This document shows, one piece after another, positions 27,340 to 34,593 of a DNA stretch of 64,000 nt (position 1 is its first letter; the number at the start of each line of letters is the position of its first letter). The DNA comes from Thermoleophilia bacterium (lineage in GTDB: Bacteria > Actinomycetota > Thermoleophilia > Solirubrobacterales > 70-9): positions 1 to 64,000 of the forward strand of contig JAENWT010000013.1 of assembly GCA_016650125.1 (NCBI GenBank). The letters run 5' to 3'. The notes under the pieces are model-generated. The model saw only the letters and a program-made list of their open reading frames with translations, was not told the origin of the DNA and ran no database searches. The position numbers and the translations under genes are program-made.

Positions 27340-28124
27340 GCAAGGATCCGGACCGCATGCGCCGGCTCGAGCCGGCGGCCATCATCGGAGTGATGAGCCG
27401 CGAGGTCGCCAACTTCCGCACGTTCTGGAAGGCCACCACCTTTTCCAGCCTGCTCGAGCCGACCATCTATCTGCTGGCCTTCGGCCTGGGGCTCGGCACA
27501 ACCATCGTCACCAACGTCGAAGGCGTCGACTACATCGAGTTCGTCGGCACCGGCATGGTCGCGACCGCGGTGATCTTCGCCAGCGCCCTGCCGGCAATGT
27601 TCGGCACCTTCGTGAAGCACCGCTTCCAGCGGACCTACGATGCGATCCTGGCCGCACCGGTCGATGTCGAGGAACTGGTCACGGCGGAGATGCTCTGGCT
27701 TGCGTTGCGCGCCGGTTTCTTCGGCTGCTTTCCGCTACTCGTTTGTTTCGCCTTCGGTCTGAGTCCGACGTGGGGCATGCTGCTGGTGCCGTTCTTCGCC
27801 TTCGTCACCGCCTGCGGCTTCGCCGCCTTCGGCATCGCGGTTGCCGGAACGGTCTCCAAAATCGACCAGTTCAACTACGTGACGACCGTGGTCATCACGC
27901 CCCTCTTCCTCGTCGCCGGAACTTTCTTTCCAATCAATCAGCTGCCCGAGGGCTTCCAGATCGCGGCCCAGTTCAATCCGCTCTACCAGCTGGTCGAGCT
28001 GGTGCGCGGGGCAGCCTTCGGTTTCGAATCGGTCGACATCCTGCGGTTGCTCGGACTGATCGTCTTCGCACTGATCATGTGGCGGATCGGCGTGCGCCAG
28101 TTGAGCAAGCGCCTGATCGACTGA
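27336..28124 (+). CDS. ABC-2 type permease, NodJ-like
   Basis: Membrane half of the exporter, 262 residues with six hydrophobic helices (for example LLEPTIYLLAFGLGLG and VVITPLFLVAGTFFPINQLP). The ABC-2 signature region (FFPINQLPEGFQ...NPLYQLVELVRG) near the C-terminus is clear. It is translationally coupled to the ATPase gene and ends seven bases from the converging PhoD stop codon. The substrate is unknown. Confidence 0.92.
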   Translation: MSKDPDRMRRLEPAAIIGVMSREVANFRTFWKATTFSSLLEPTIYLLAFGLGLGTTIVTNVEGVDYIEFVGTGMVATAVIFASALPAMFGTFVKHRFQRTYDAILAAPVDVEELVTAEMLWLALRAGFFGCFPLLVCFAFGLSPTWGMLLVPFFAFVTACGFAAFGIAVAGTVSKIDQFNYVTTVVITPLFLVAGTFFPINQLPEGFQIAAQFNPLYQLVELVRGAAFGFESVDILRLLGLIVFALIMWRIGVRQLSKRLID

Positions 28125-28131
28125 CCATCCG

Positions 28132-29778
28132 TCAGCGGGTGACCTGGTGGTCCAGGCTGAGCGTGAAACCAGGCCGCTGCCAGTCGTCGGGGTCGGTCCG
28201 TTCAATCGTGATCCTCGACTTCGGTCCCTTCGTGTACACCATGCCGACCTGGTTGTCGAAGGTCGGATCGTCGACGAACCGCCAGCTAAAGGCCGGCGGT
28301 GAGACCCCGGCTGACCGCGAGAGCAGCCGGGCAAACGCGGCACCGGGTTTACTCAGCGCCGCCTTCATGATTTGGCGTTCCTTCGTGTCCAGCGGATTCC
28401 TCATCGGGGAGCAGACGGCCTGGACGATCGACGAAGTCACGCCGCTGCCATCGGGGAACTGCGCCTCGGCCACATAGGCGTGATGGACGTCTCCGGAGAG
28501 CATGATGATCGAAGCTGGAGCCTTGCCGTGCTCGCCGGCTCCTACCTCACGCAGCCGTCCGGTCAGGTCCCGGAAGGACTGCTGGAATGCCGCCCAGTGT
28601 TCGAGGTCGACCATGCGCCGGAGGCTCTCCGAGGGACGGATGGCCCATTTGCCCCATGCGCCGGCGCAAAGGGCTTCGTTCCACGCCTGAAGGTGGTGAA
28701 GTCCCGGTGACAACAGTACCGGCAGCGAGCTGGCGATCAGCAAGTGCTCGACATCACCGGTGATCTGGCCTTCGGCCCACTCCCACTGCTTCTGGGAAAG
28801 CATGCGCCGGTCGGCGTCGTCCTCGACCAGTCGTCCCGCCCTCGTATCCAGCACCACCAGTCGGGTCCGGCCGAAGTCCCGGGTGTAGCTCCATCTCGTC
28901 CCCTCAACCTTGTCCGCCGCTTGTCCCGCGAACTCGCGCAGAATTTTCCCGGCGTCTCCGTCGCATTCCCGAACCTTGCGCAAGACATCGTCTTCCCGCA
29001 GTTCGTCGGGCGAAAGGTTGCCGAGGTGCTGGTAGAGCCAGTACGACATGTAGGCGCCGAGCAGGCGCTCCCGCCACCAATCCTTTTTGCGCTGCTGGCG
29101 GATCCAGCTGCCTGAGGTGTTCCAGTCGTCGGTCACATCGTGGTCGTCGAAGATCATCGCGGTCGGCAACGACGAGAGCAGCCAGCGGATCGCCGGATCC
29201 GACCAGGATTCGTGGTAGAGCCAGGTGTATTCCTCGAAGTCGGCGATCTCTTCGCCCGAACCCTCGTCGGTCGGCCGTCGCTCCGCGATTCGTTCAGCAA
29301 CCCCGGGTGAGACCTCGTCGGCGTAGACCTGGTCGCCGATCAGCATGAGGGCGTCCGGCCAGTCGTCCTCGGGTGTGTCTTCCATGCGGATCGAAAGCGC
29401 CGCCAGGGAATCGACCTCGCGGCCTTCCGGATCTTCCTCCTTGGGAAGCGTGTAAGGCGGTACGTGCGGCAGGGCCACCCGGCAGGTGCCGAATGCGAGG
29501 TCGAGATCGTCCTCCTTGTCCGGCGTGCGGATCAGACCCTGCCGGGTCCCTCGCTCGGGCCAGACGAGACGGCCGTCGAGGGCGACGCTGTACGGGTATT
29601 GACTGCCCGGTTCCAGTCCTTCGAGGATGAGGATCGCGTAGTGGTGACCGGCCACGCAGAAGGTCTGCGTCGTCTGCTCCAGCACCTCGACCTCGCAGGC
29701 CTCGTCGGTCTCGACCCACACTGTGGCTTCGTTCGGGTCGGCGTAACGCAGCATCGGGCCGAGAATCAGGGCAGGCAT
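28132..29778 (-). CDS. phoD: Alkaline phosphatase D (PhoD-like) family phosphodiesterase
   Basis: A metallophosphoesterase of 548 residues in the PhoD-like fold. Metal-site motifs appear in order: GDQVYADE (about 145-152), FDDHDVTDDWN (about 202-212) and SGDVHHAYVA near residue 425. An N-terminal beta domain (residues 1-95) of the PhoD type precedes. Unlike secreted PhoD it has no twin-arginine signal peptide from the ATG at 29778, so it is probably cytoplasmic; the longer open frame upstream shows no signal sequence that I can recognise. It is divergent from prfC with 103 bases between starts. Phosphate regulation is not indicated by any clear Pho box. Confidence 0.9.
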   Translation of the reverse strand: MPALILGPMLRYADPNEATVWVETDEACEVEVLEQTTQTFCVAGHHYAILILEGLEPGSQYPYSVALDGRLVWPERGTRQGLIRTPDKEDDLDLAFGTCRVALPHVPPYTLPKEEDPEGREVDSLAALSIRMEDTPEDDWPDALMLIGDQVYADEVSPGVAERIAERRPTDEGSGEEIADFEEYTWLYHESWSDPAIRWLLSSLPTAMIFDDHDVTDDWNTSGSWIRQQRKKDWWRERLLGAYMSYWLYQHLGNLSPDELREDDVLRKVRECDGDAGKILREFAGQAADKVEGTRWSYTRDFGRTRLVVLDTRAGRLVEDDADRRMLSQKQWEWAEGQITGDVEHLLIASSLPVLLSPGLHHLQAWNEALCAGAWGKWAIRPSESLRRMVDLEHWAAFQQSFRDLTGRLREVGAGEHGKAPASIIMLSGDVHHAYVAEAQFPDGSGVTSSIVQAVCSPMRNPLDTKERQIMKAALSKPGAAFARLLSRSAGVSPPAFSWRFVDDPTFDNQVGMVYTKGPKSRITIERTDPDDWQRPGFTLSLDHQVTR

Positions 29779-29881
29779 CAGTCGAATGTACCCGTCGGCC
29801 GCATACCGCCTGTGTAGCCGCCAGTCGCGTCCGGTAAACCGCCGAGGCTCAGATCGATCTGACCCTCTACCCTGAAGGGTC

Positions 29882-31492
29882 GTGACCGCTTCCGGCCCTC
29901 CGACCCAGATCGACCCCGCCAACAAAGGCAATCCTCTGCTCGAGGAGGCCGGGCGACGCCGTACGTTCGCGATCATCTCCCACCCGGACGCCGGCAAGAC
30001 CACGCTCACCGAGAAACTTCTCCTTTATGGCCAGGCGCTGAACGAAGCCGGCTCGGTCCAGGGCCGCCAGAAGCGCAAGGCGACCACCTCCGACTGGATG
30101 GACCTCGAGCAGCGCCGCGGGATCTCGGTCTCTTCGACCGTGCTGCGCTTCGAGCACGCGGGAACCGTCATCAACCTGCTCGACACCCCGGGCCACAGCG
30201 ACTTCAGCGAAGACACGCTGCGGGTCATGTCGGCCGTCGACAGCGCGGTGATCCTGATCGACGCAGCGAAGGGCATCGAGAGCCAGACTCTTCGCCTCTT
30301 CGAAGTCGCGCGCAGCCGGGGCATCCCGCTGATCACTTTCATCAACAAGTGCGACCGTCCCGGCATCGATCCGCTGGAGCTGCTCGACCACATCGAATCG
30401 ACCCTCGACCTGCTGCCCACCGCCCTCACGTGGCCGGTCGGCGAGCCCGGCGACCTCAAGGGGATCGTCGACCTGCGGGAGCAGAACTTCCACGGATTCC
30501 AGCGGGCGGCTCCCGGCGGGTTGGCGGCCGCGTCAGAGACGATCATCGACCTGAAATCAGCACCGGACGGCGAAGCCGCATGGAACACGGCCACCGAAGA
30601 GCTGAGCCTTCTCGAGGCCGCCGGCCACGAGTTCGATCCCGGCGCCGTCGCGGAAGGCATCTCCACCCCGGTCCTCTTCGGCTCGGCGCTCACCAATTTC
30701 GGCGTCGAGCTGCTGCTCGACACGATCATCGAATTGGCGCCGCCGCCGAGCCCGCGAATCGACCTGAGTGGGACGCCCCGGCCGATCGAGGACGACTTCT
30801 CCGGGCTGGTGTTCAAAGTTCAGGCGAACATGGATCCGCGTCACCGCGACCGGAACGCATTCATCCGCATCTGTTCCGGCAAGTTCACTCGCGGGATGAA
30901 GGTGGTCAACGCCCGGACCGGCCGTCCACTGGCCCTCAATTACGCCTCGGGCACCTTCGGCCGCCAGCGCGAGACGATCGAAGAGGCGTTCCCCGGCGAC
31001 ATCGTCGGCGTGGTCGGCGCGGCCGGCCTCCAGGTCGGCGACACCGTCTTCCAGGGTCAGGAACTCCGATACCCGCCGCTGCCGACGCTCGCGCCCGAGC
31101 AGTTCATCCGGGTGCGGAACGCCGATGCGCGCAAGCACAAGCAGTTCACGCGCGCGCTCGACCAGCTCGCCGAAGAAGGCGTGATCCACGTGCTGACTCA
31201 GGATGGTGGCCGGGATCCGATGCCGATCCTCGGCGGGGTCGGCCGGCTTCAGTTCGAAGTCGCGACCGAGCGTATGGAGACCGAGTTCAACGTGCAGGTG
31301 AACGTCGATGAGACCGACTGGAAGCTCGCCCGCCGAACGGACGAAGAAAGCGCGCAGGAGATGCGCGAGGGACGGCTGGCCGAACTCCGGACCCGCAGCG
31401 ACGGGGTGCTATTCGCCCTGTTCACCAGCCAGTTCCAGCACGACCGTCTGGTGCGCGACAAGCCACACCTGACGCTCGACCACATGGTCTAG
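29882..31492 (+). CDS. prfC: Peptide chain release factor 3 (RF3)
   Basis: A translational GTPase that removes RF1/RF2 from the ribosome after termination. The 536 residues carry G1 HPDAGKTT (34-41), G3 DTPGHSDF (101-108) and G4 NKCD (155-158), followed by the RF3 beta-barrel (KVQANMDPRHRDRNAFIRI region) and C-terminal domain (VGRLQFEVATERM). The start is a GTG at 29882. The RF3 barrel sequence and FEV block separate it clearly from EF-G. It is a single-gene unit, divergent from the PhoD gene and convergent with the GAP-family gene 35 bases on. Confidence 0.96.
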   Translation: MTASGPPTQIDPANKGNPLLEEAGRRRTFAIISHPDAGKTTLTEKLLLYGQALNEAGSVQGRQKRKATTSDWMDLEQRRGISVSSTVLRFEHAGTVINLLDTPGHSDFSEDTLRVMSAVDSAVILIDAAKGIESQTLRLFEVARSRGIPLITFINKCDRPGIDPLELLDHIESTLDLLPTALTWPVGEPGDLKGIVDLREQNFHGFQRAAPGGLAAASETIIDLKSAPDGEAAWNTATEELSLLEAAGHEFDPGAVAEGISTPVLFGSALTNFGVELLLDTIIELAPPPSPRIDLSGTPRPIEDDFSGLVFKVQANMDPRHRDRNAFIRICSGKFTRGMKVVNARTGRPLALNYASGTFGRQRETIEEAFPGDIVGVVGAAGLQVGDTVFQGQELRYPPLPTLAPEQFIRVRNADARKHKQFTRALDQLAEEGVIHVLTQDGGRDPMPILGGVGRLQFEVATERMETEFNVQVNVDETDWKLARRTDEESAQEMREGRLAELRTRSDGVLFALFTSQFQHDRLVRDKPHLTLDHMV

Positions 31493-31527
31493 GCGCTGTC
31501 CACCCTCTCTGGTGCCTTCGCCACGGC

Positions 31528-32205
31528 TCAGGCTGAGAGGCCGCTGATCGCGTCACCGATCAGCTTGGCGCCGATGATCAGGCAGATGATGCCGATGATG
31601 GTGGCGTTCTCCCGGGTCATCCAGGTTCTCAGTCCGCCGAGCAGTGCTTCGGCGCGATCCCGCATCAGGAAGAAGATCCCGAGCGGTATTGCGACGCCGA
31701 GTGAGCCGAGCACCACGAACACGGCCAGGGCGACCGCTTCTCCTCCGGTTGAGGCGCCGGTCTGGGAGATCGCCATCGCGGCTCCGGCCGTGAGAACCAG
31801 GTTCTTGGGGTTGATCCCGGAAAGCAGCGCCGCGAGTCCGGTCGCCTTGACCGCGTTGAATCCGTCCAGGGTCTTCAGCCAGCCGGGCAGTTCCTGATCG
31901 CCGCCACCGGCAGCCCGTGCGCGGAAGCGCCGGACGGCAACGCCGAGCAGCACGATCCCGAGGGCGAGCTTGATATAGCTCGACCGGGTTGACGGGTCGC
32001 CGCCGTCGCCCATGTCCATGCTGCCCGAGACCAGCAGCAACACCGTGCCGGTGATCGCGAGGCCGAGCATCCAGCCGATGAGGAACGCGGGTCCGTTGAC
32101 CTTCCCCCTCGGCGTGGCCAGCATGATGACGATGGCGACGACCGCGATCGGGCTGAGTGCGACGCCGACCGCGAAAGACAGAACCTGTCCTACAGCTTCT
32201 CCCAT
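31528..32205 (-). CDS. GAP family (LysE-superfamily) membrane protein
   Basis: A 225-residue membrane protein with about six hydrophobic helices. The opening VGVALSPIAVVAIVIMLATPRGKVNGPAFLIGW and the central LLSGINPKNLVLTAGAA are hallmarks of the GAP/Sap group (sulfolipid-1-addressing protein family) within the LysE transporter superfamily. Mycobacterial members are linked to glycolipid export; this one may move a lipid or small solute, but no substrate evidence exists here. A GGAGG lies almost touching the ATG. It is divergent from the methyltransferase with 34 bases between start codons. Confidence 0.85.
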   Translation of the reverse strand: MGEAVGQVLSFAVGVALSPIAVVAIVIMLATPRGKVNGPAFLIGWMLGLAITGTVLLLVSGSMDMGDGGDPSTRSSYIKLALGIVLLGVAVRRFRARAAGGGDQELPGWLKTLDGFNAVKATGLAALLSGINPKNLVLTAGAAMAISQTGASTGGEAVALAVFVVLGSLGVAIPLGIFFLMRDRAEALLGGLRTWMTRENATIIGIICLIIGAKLIGDAISGLSA

Positions 32206-32239
32206 ACCTCCATATTAGTGCAGGCCGTAGGATCCCCTG

Positions 32240-32881
32240 ATGGCACCCGATGTTAACCATCCGCTCTTTGCCCGCTTCTTCACCTGGTTCAGCACGGTTA
32301 TGGAGCCGGAACTCGGTCCCTACCGGGCCGAGCTGGTCGACGGCCTTTCGGGGCGAGTGCTCGAGGTCGGTGCGGGCAACGGCATGAACTTCTCTCACTA
32401 CGGCGCCGGCGTCGAGGAAGTCGTGGCCCTCGAGCCCGAGCCCTACCTGCGCGAAAAAGCCGCAGAAGCCGCCGGGAAGGTCGCACCGCCGATCACGATC
32501 GTCGACGGCAGCGCCACTTCTCTGCCGTTCGAAGATGATTCATTCGACCACGTCGTCGACTGCATGGTGCTCTGTTCGATCGACGACCCCGGCGCCTCGC
32601 TGCGTGAGGCTCGTCGGGTGCTCAAGCCCGGCGGGCAGCTCCATTTCTTCGAGCACGTAGGGTCGTCGAAGCCAGTCAAGTCCCGCGTGCAGGCCTTCCT
32701 CGACGACTCCGGAATCTGGCCCGGCATGGCCGGCGGCTGCCACTGCAGCCGCGATACGGTCGGCTCGATCGCCGCCGCCGGCTTCGAGATCACAGAGATG
32801 AGGGGAATGCCGATCGGCCTGCGGGCGGTTCATACGAACCCTCATGTGATCGGATGTGCGTCTCCTCACACTTCCACCTGA
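32240..32881 (+). CDS. Class I SAM-dependent methyltransferase
   Basis: A 213-residue methyltransferase with SAM-binding motif I VLEVGAGNG (about 40-48), the acidic end of strand two in ALEPEP, and the motif IV/post-I region VDCMVLCSIDDP. The C-terminal LKPGGQLHFFEHVGS and the CHCSRDT stretch resemble the METTL7/UbiE-like group that methylates small lipophilic or thiol compounds. No partner gene indicates its substrate. It precedes the c-di-AMP riboswitch unit in the same direction but the 256-base gap with its own leader makes them separate transcripts. Confidence 0.9.
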   Translation: MAPDVNHPLFARFFTWFSTVMEPELGPYRAELVDGLSGRVLEVGAGNGMNFSHYGAGVEEVVALEPEPYLREKAAEAAGKVAPPITIVDGSATSLPFEDDSFDHVVDCMVLCSIDDPGASLREARRVLKPGGQLHFFEHVGSSKPVKSRVQAFLDDSGIWPGMAGGCHCSRDTVGSIAAAGFEITEMRGMPIGLRAVHTNPHVIGCASPHTST

Positions 32882-32997
32882 TCTGCGGGTCATATAGCCA
32901 AATCATTGCTTCCGGATCGACCGCAACTTAGCCGATTCCGCAGGTTTATGAGCAATGTATTAGTAAATGACCTACAGTTCATGAAGTCAGTCAACCG

Positions 32998-33125
32998 TTA
33001 CGCCGAGTTCTCGCCGCCGCCAGGCACGAGAAACGGGGGAACCACGTTTTTGGGGCTAACTCGCCGATTCAGGTGAGAGCGCGCACTCCTGCGGCGCTAG
33101 TCCGTCAGCTAACCCCGTAGGCCAC
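32998..33125 (+). promoter_or_regulatory. ydaO/yuaA riboswitch (c-di-AMP sensor)
   Basis: The leader of the NlpC/P60 gene carries the conserved blocks of the c-di-AMP riboswitch: a CGCCGA start (about 33001), ACGGGGGAACCAC (33033-33045), TTGGGGCTAA (33050-33059), and the distal CCGTCAGCTAACCCCGTAGGC (33102-33122 region). The strong AAAGGAG ribosome binding site follows at once at 33126-33132. This class binds c-di-AMP and in actinobacteria commonly sits before resuscitation-promoting factors and NlpC/P60 wall hydrolases, normally switching expression off at high ligand. The upstream bases 32882-32997 are relatively AT-rich and probably contain the promoter. Confidence 0.93.
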
Positions 33126-33137
33126 AAAGGAGTCGGT

Positions 33138-33722
33138 ATCAATACGTTCAAGCAGAACCATCATCGTTCGAAAGCAACCTATGGCCTTTTCCTCACCCTC
33201 AGCCTCGGGCTCGCCCTGCTGCTGAGCGGTCTGGTCGGCCTCGGCACCGCCGGCGCAAGCTGCGCCAATACTTCCGGTGGGCTCTCGATGGAGAGCGCCG
33301 ATTGCAAGCCGGTCACGAAGGCCAAGCTGGTCAACGGCAAGGCGATCGCCCCCGAATCAGCCCCGACCCGCGTCAAGCGCGTCATCAAGTACGCCAACCG
33401 CATCCGCAACACGCCTTATGTGTACGGCGGCGGCCACGGCAGCTTCCACTCCCGGGGCTACGACTGCTCAGGCGCCGTGAGTTATGCCCTCCGTGGCGGC
33501 AAGTTCGTCTCGAGTCCGCTCGCTTCCACCAGTTACATGAACTGGGAGCACCGCGGCAAGGGCAAGTGGATCACCGTGTACTCGAACCCCGGTCACATGT
33601 ACCTGGTCGTTGCCGGCCTGCGGTTTGACACCGCGAACACGGTCGGAAACGGTCCCCGCTGGAGCAAAAGCCTGACTTCGACTTCGGGCAGCTTCTCCGC
33701 GCGTCACCCCGGCAAGTACTAG
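33138..33722 (+). CDS. Secreted NlpC/P60-type peptidoglycan hydrolase under riboswitch control
   Basis: A 194-residue exported cell-wall hydrolase. Residues 1-41 form a signal peptide (basic start with HHRSK, a hydrophobic core, and a TAGAS cleavage region). The catalytic domain has the nucleophile Cys110 in YDCSGAVSYAL and the histidine in NPGHMYLVV, as in NlpC/P60 endopeptidases that cut stem peptides. The frame has no ATG, GTG or TTG before the ATG at 33288, which would remove the signal peptide. An AAAGGAG ends five bases before an ATC at 33138, so ATC is the apparent start. The c-di-AMP riboswitch in the leader implies control by turgor/wall-stress signalling. A strong terminator follows. 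Confidence 0.85.
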   Translation: MNTFKQNHHRSKATYGLFLTLSLGLALLLSGLVGLGTAGASCANTSGGLSMESADCKPVTKAKLVNGKAIAPESAPTRVKRVIKYANRIRNTPYVYGGGHGSFHSRGYDCSGAVSYALRGGKFVSSPLASTSYMNWEHRGKGKWITVYSNPGHMYLVVAGLRFDTANTVGNGPRWSKSLTSTSGSFSARHPGKY

Positions 33723-33745
33723 ACCTGCCACAGAAGTCCCTCCCC

Positions 33746-33780
33746 GACAACAGCCCCGGTTTCCGGGGCTGTTGTCTTTA
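33746..33780 (+). terminator. Rho-independent terminator after the NlpC/P60 gene
   Basis: A perfect 14-base stem (33746-33759 pairing with 33763-33776) with a TTT loop is followed by TTTA. It lies 24 bases after the stop codon and 38 bases before the converging TetR stop, so it may also work for the opposite strand. Confidence 0.9.
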
Positions 33781-33817
33781 AGGGGTGCGTGCCCCGGCGA
33801 AAGCCGGGCTCTCGCTT

Positions 33818-34465
33818 TCAAGCGGCCGAGCTGCGGGCCTCGCGCATCGCCGACACGCCGCCGGTCACGAAAGTGAGTGCCTGTTCGAGGATGCGCAGCT
33901 GATCATCGCGTGAGGGAATCTCGGCCTTCGCCGAGTCGTGCTCGTCGCCGAGCAGGTCGAATACCGCTACTGCGGCCGCGGCGGCCATCCGGGGTTCGAG
34001 GTCACCGGGTTCCATGCCGAGATCGACCGCCAGCCCTTCGGCCATCAGCACTTCGAATTCGCGCAGCTGCGCCCGTTCGTGAGCGATCAGACCTTCGTCG
34101 CGGTCGATCACCTGGCGCTGGCAGCTCAGCTGCTCTTCGTTTTCGTTCCAGATTTCACGCTCATCCAGCACCCAGTCGCTAAGGGCGTCCATCGTGTCCT
34201 GATCAGCCGGCCGGGAACGGATGCGGTCGGCCAGGCGCTGCTTCGATTCGAAGCTGATGTCGAAGACGATCGCTTCCTTGGCCGGGAAGTATGTGGAAAC
34301 GGTGCGTGGTGAAACGTCGGCCGCCTCGGCGATCTTGGCGATCGTGGTCTGCTGGTAGCCGTTCTCAACGAAAAGGCGAAGCGCGACCTCGACGATCGCC
34401 GCCCGCGTCTTCTGCTTCTTGCGCTCCCTGAGGCCTATCGATTGCGCTATTGATTCACCGGCCAT
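33818..34465 (-). CDS. TetR family transcriptional regulator, probable repressor of the MMPL exporter
   Basis: A 215-residue regulator. The N-terminal helix-turn-helix is typical: RAAIVEVALRLFVENGYQ, then TTIAKIAEAADVSPRTVSTYFPAKE. The C-terminal ligand domain is rich in acidic residues and has an MftR/TetR-like C-terminal shape. I use the ATG at 34465 because the residues before it in the longer frame do not resemble the family. It is divergent from the MMPL gene with 128 bases between starts. Regulators in this position usually repress the exporter and release DNA when a substrate binds. Confidence 0.9.
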   Translation of the reverse strand: MAGESIAQSIGLRERKKQKTRAAIVEVALRLFVENGYQQTTIAKIAEAADVSPRTVSTYFPAKEAIVFDISFESKQRLADRIRSRPADQDTMDALSDWVLDEREIWNENEEQLSCQRQVIDRDEGLIAHERAQLREFEVLMAEGLAVDLGMEPGDLEPRMAAAAAVAVFDLLGDEHDSAKAEIPSRDDQLRILEQALTFVTGGVSAMREARSSAA

Positions 34466-34494
34466 TTGCCTTATCTTAGCAAAGTCTGCATCTA

Positions 34495-34508
34495 CTGCAC
34501 TATTGCAG
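34495..34508. promoter_or_regulatory. Possible TetR operator between tetR and mmpL
   Basis: Arms CTGCA and TGCAG with a four-base spacer form a palindrome in the AT-richer 128-base divergent region. A second, weaker pair TTTGC/GCAAA is at 34465-34483, touching the tetR start. Either could be the operator; both are inference from position and symmetry. Confidence 0.35.
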
Positions 34509-34593
34509 CACTGGCAATTACGCAATGAATGCGAACCTGCAGCGAATGTGCTAATTTCCCCGACTCACTTTCTCCCTTCCCCTCTGGAGCTGA

